From JAGOEF01 sp964511665 (GTDB taxonomy: Bacteria; Bacteroidota; Bacteroidia; Bacteroidales; ML635J-15), in the NCBI GenBank assembly GCA_964511665.1, contig CAZEHA010000069.1:1-14923 (forward strand): a DNA stretch of 14,923 nt, read 5' to 3'. Shown here piece by piece: positions 14,901 to 14,923 of the stretch. Numbering within the stretch: the first letter of the stretch is position 1; the number at the start of each line of letters is the position of its first letter. Below the pieces are notes generated by a model. The model saw only the letters and a program-made list of their open reading frames with translations. It had not been told where the DNA came from and did no database searches. Made by a program: the position numbers and the translations under genes.

Positions 14901-14923
14901 AAGCCAGCGCATAAGTCTGGCTT
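14901..14923 (+). terminator. Perfect hairpin after the PP-loop gene, terminator candidate
   Basis: AAGCCAG (14901-14907) pairs perfectly with CTGGCTT (14917-14923) around a 9-nt loop, 2 nt after the stop codon at 14896-14898. A-residues precede the left arm, and the right arm ends in TT at the window edge, so a T-run may follow outside. If it does, this is an intrinsic terminator. Confidence 0.45.

Noticed and set aside
14901..14923. Terminal hairpin as an integron attC site or transposon end
   Set aside because: It lacks the attC core motifs, there is no gene-cassette context or transposase, and its position after a stop codon fits a terminator better.

Overview
The window looks like a chromosomal piece of a member of the Bacteroidota, probably order Bacteroidales or a relative. 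The evidence is the type IX secretion (T9SS) gene set (PorP/SprF protein, SprB repeats, gliding-motility-type C-terminal sorting domain), a Bacteroidota-style DnaB and LolD, TAnnTTTG-type promoter elements and the lack of strong Shine-Dalgarno sequences. I cannot name a genus from the sequence alone.

Region 1 (1-10726, all minus strand) is a cell-surface adhesin and secretion block. From its upstream end it holds a 171-aa secreted protein of unknown function, a 1304-aa T9SS type B cargo with nine SprB-like repeats, a PorP/SprF outer-membrane partner only 4 nt further on, and then, behind its own promoter, a giant glycine-rich and repeat-rich surface protein that runs off the left edge. The first 1726 codons of the giant gene are visible, including a 100-N assembly gap. 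It carries two exactly periodic arrays: 234-bp units (78 aa) and 258-bp units (86 aa). The arrays are almost free of Lys and Arg: no such residue appears in the last 755 visible codons. The likely logic is that cargo proteins cross the outer membrane through T9SS with help from the PorP/SprF partner and stay on the cell surface as long acidic filaments.

Region 2 (10727-13685) is housekeeping: lolD (minus, lipoprotein-export ATPase), dnaB (plus, replicative helicase) and a convergent two-domain iron-sulfur protein (Fer4_19 plus CDGSH, minus).

Region 3 (13686-14923) starts with about 350 bp of non-coding sequence holding hairpins, direct repeats and a 7-bp tandem repeat. Base composition then falls sharply, and a small ORF and an AT-rich PP-loop ATP-pyrophosphatase gene follow. 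That gene resembles the N-acetyl-sugar amidotransferase (WbpG/PseA-like) group found in surface-polysaccharide clusters. It is short for that group and may be frameshifted. This looks like the edge of a laterally acquired polysaccharide island.

The most notable observations are the very long Lys/Arg-free stretches in both surface proteins, the exact repeat periods, and the repeat-collapse assembly gap, whose real size can be predicted.
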